Below are positions 6,687 to 7,717 of a DNA stretch of 7,717 nucleotides, in pieces; position 1 is the stretch's first letter, and each line of letters opens with the position of its first letter. Below the pieces are notes generated by a model. It did no database searches. It worked only from the letters and a program-made list of their open reading frames with translations, and was not told the origin of the DNA. Source of the DNA: Acidimicrobiaceae bacterium (GTDB lineage Bacteria > Actinomycetota > Acidimicrobiia > Acidimicrobiales > RAAP-2); contig PLSY01000396.1 of NCBI GenBank assembly GCA_003164275.1, forward strand, positions 4,635-12,351, given 5' to 3'. Both the position numbers and the translations under genes were made by a program.

Positions 6687-7107
6687 AGTTCCCGCAAATC
6701 CGTGACCTGGCCGCCGAGAGGGTCCCGGTGCGGTTTACTCGCCGGGTGTTCGGCTTCAGTCCTCAGGCCATCCAAAAGTGGTAGGCCCAACCAGTCTGTT
6801 AGCGGGAGTTCGACGATGTCCACCTGGTCATTGTCTTTCGGCACGCGCCCGAGGACGAATGCGAGCTCGGGCATCGATTCATCTCCGACGAGCTCGAACG
6901 AGCAGGTCACAGTGTCTGCAGGCGCCAGGCCTTACGACAGTGCTCCGTGTACAGGAACTGTTCGACAATCACCATGCATGGCCGCAGGTCCTGGGCAACC
7001 ACCCGGGCTCGGCTCCCCACAACGAACTGGTGTAGCGGAACTTCACCGCTCCCGCCCCCGACAAGCACCGGTCTATCGACAGCAGACCGCACCATCGAGC
7101 TCCGCTC
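6683..7107 (+). pseudogene. IS3-family transposase OrfB (DDE integrase), broken and truncated
   Basis: Starts at ATG 6683 with MKFPQIRDLAAERVPV, followed by RRVFGFSPQAIQKW, a typical OrfB N-terminus. TAG at 6782-6784 and TAG at 6800-6802 interrupt it, where relatives have sense codons one base away (recalled from the family). The same frame resumes with REFDDVHL and ELGHRFISDELERAGHSV (to about 6915), matching the conserved FGYRFIADEL region. Similarity then continues in another frame from about 6940 (LRVQELFDNHHAW, then SAPHNELV), a third TAG at 7033-7035, and RNFTAPAPDKH (to 7068). It fades near 7105, about where the first catalytic Asp of the DDE domain (family WLTDITEH) should be. Essentially the whole catalytic domain (roughly 200 residues) is gone, so no active transposase can be made. 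Confidence 0.8.
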
Positions 7108-7210
7108 GGATCAAGACGAACACCCCTTTCGAGAAATTCGATTCGAGCCAGTCCCTCACCAGCTCCTGGCGATCTGGTTCGGCCGGGGAAAACTCCCACG
7201 TTCATTGGGT

Positions 7211-7717
7211 TCACTGGAGCAGGGAGTCGGCCATGGAGCGCAGTCGCTCGCTATCGAGTTTCCCGGACGGGGTGCGTTCCAAGGAGGAGACGAACCACAC
7301 TTGCCTGGGGACCTTGAAACCAGCCACTTGGTGGCGAACATGGTCGACGATCTCAGGTTCGCCAATCTCACGACCTTCCAACGGTTCCACCAGAGCCACC
7401 ACCATCTGGCCGAACAACTCGTGAGGAACCCCGAGCACGGCAGCATCGGCGACATCCGGGTGGAGCTTGATCGCCTCTTCAACCTCTTCGGGAAAGATCT
7501 TCTCGCCCCCACTATTGATGCAGCCTGAGCCACGACCCAAGAACATCATTTCTCCATCTGGCGTGTAGTGGGCCCAGTCACCCGTCACGGCGACGCGCTG
7601 ACCACCGATGATCCGAAACGTGAGAGAAGTCTTCTCAGGATCCTTGTAGTAGCCGAGAGGAAGAGGTCCCCCCACTTCGACCATGCCGGGCTGAGTTGAT
7701 TCGGGGCCGATCACCTC
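7211..7717 (-). CDS. Acyl-CoA synthetase / AMP-dependent ligase, C-terminal 168 residues (N-terminus outside window)
   Basis: The C-terminal part of a FadD-like adenylate-forming ligase, which activates a carboxylic acid with ATP to an acyl-AMP and transfers it to CoA. The frame is open from the right edge to TGA 7211-7213. Visible core motifs (numbered from the edge): GYYKDPEKT 22-30; TGDWA 45-49, whose Asp binds the AMP ribose; the hinge/A8 region GRGSGCINSGGEKIFPEEVE 61-80; and the A10 loop RTPSGKLD 148-155 with the catalytic Lys153. The GRGS..INSGGEK form is typical of actinobacterial FadD-type enzymes for fatty acids, steroid side chains or similar acids. All key residues of this part are present. 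An internal GTG at 7714 is not taken as the start because such ligases exceed 500 residues. It points toward the importer operon but is separated from it by about 1.4 kb and the IS remnant. The exact substrate is unknown. Confidence 0.93.
   Translation of the reverse strand, partial: EVIGPESTQPGMVEVGGPLPLGYYKDPEKTSLTFRIIGGQRVAVTGDWAHYTPDGEMMFLGRGSGCINSGGEKIFPEEVEEAIKLHPDVADAAVLGVPHELFGQMVVALVEPLEGREIGEPEIVDHVRHQVAGFKVPRQVWFVSSLERTPSGKLDSERLRSMADSLLQ

Larger units (their letters stand above)
6358..7107 (+). mobile_element. Degraded IS3-family insertion sequence
   Basis: The span holds an IS3-type orfA followed by a broken, truncated orfB in the expected order and overlap. A left end is guessed at TGGACATCTCTAGG (starting near 6358), about 47 bases before orfA, because IS3 ends commonly begin with TG. 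No matching inverted copy was found to the right, and recognisable orfB similarity fades near 7105, so the right end appears deleted. Boundaries are approximate. It lies between the acyl-CoA ligase and importer genes and is transcribed opposite to both. Confidence 0.7.

Noticed and set aside
7108..7210. Possible right end of the IS or a terminator after the ligase stop.
   Set aside because: No inverted copy of the candidate left end and no stem with a T-tract is visible; only short TCGA-type repeats occur.
6702..7528. Long plus-strand frames (240 and 193 codons) running from the IS remnant into the ligase region.
   Set aside because: They mix out-of-frame IS relic with sequence antisense to the acyl-CoA ligase; neither forms a coherent protein.
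1..7717. Search for CRISPR repeats, tRNA/rRNA genes, toxin-antitoxin pairs, defence genes or retroelement structures.
   Set aside because: No regularly spaced repeats, RNA-gene folds or relevant protein motifs were seen by eye; every large frame is explained by transporter, P450, ligase or IS genes.

Overview
The window looks like part of an actinobacterial (Actinomycetota) chromosome, possibly Acidimicrobiia. This is an inference from moderately high GC, a lipoprotein with a Ser/Thr/Gly-rich linker, fused LivH-LivM permeases, and a soluble bacterial cytochrome P450 close to a FadD-type acyl-CoA ligase. No RNA gene or taxonomic marker is present to confirm it.

Layout: the left 5.8 kb holds a compact leftward (minus-strand) operon. 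In transcription order it contains a promoter region (about 5922-6000), a periplasmic-binding-protein-type lipoprotein (4587-5816), a perfect 13-bp hairpin (4510-4551), a fused LivH-LivM permease (2455-4455), LivG ATPase (1703-2458), LivF ATPase (996-1703) and the first 303 residues of a cytochrome P450 (1-911, running off the left edge). The permease, livG and livF overlap at their start/stop codons, so they are probably translationally coupled. The P450 follows livF after 84 bases and has its own strong Shine-Dalgarno.

To the right, about 360 bases (6001-6357) show no convincing gene. Next comes a decayed IS3-family insertion sequence on the plus strand (about 6358-7107). Its orfA is an open frame of 93 codons with a -1 frameshift-type heptamer at its stop. 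Its orfB has two in-frame TAG codons, a frame change, a third TAG, and has lost nearly all of the DDE catalytic domain. The right edge (7211-7717) is the C-terminal 168 residues of an acyl-CoA/AMP-forming ligase on the minus strand.

How the genes may work together: the lipoprotein would capture a small ligand outside the membrane, and LivHM plus LivG/LivF would import it with ATP. A P450 in the same operon and an acyl-CoA ligase just upstream suggest that the ligand may be a carboxylic or hydrophobic catabolic substrate to be oxidised and CoA-activated, not simply a branched-chain amino acid. That is inference from context. I see no CRISPR, toxin-antitoxin, phage-defence or otherwise clearly new system. 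The most interesting points are the P450-containing uptake operon and the operator-like palindrome upstream of its promoter.
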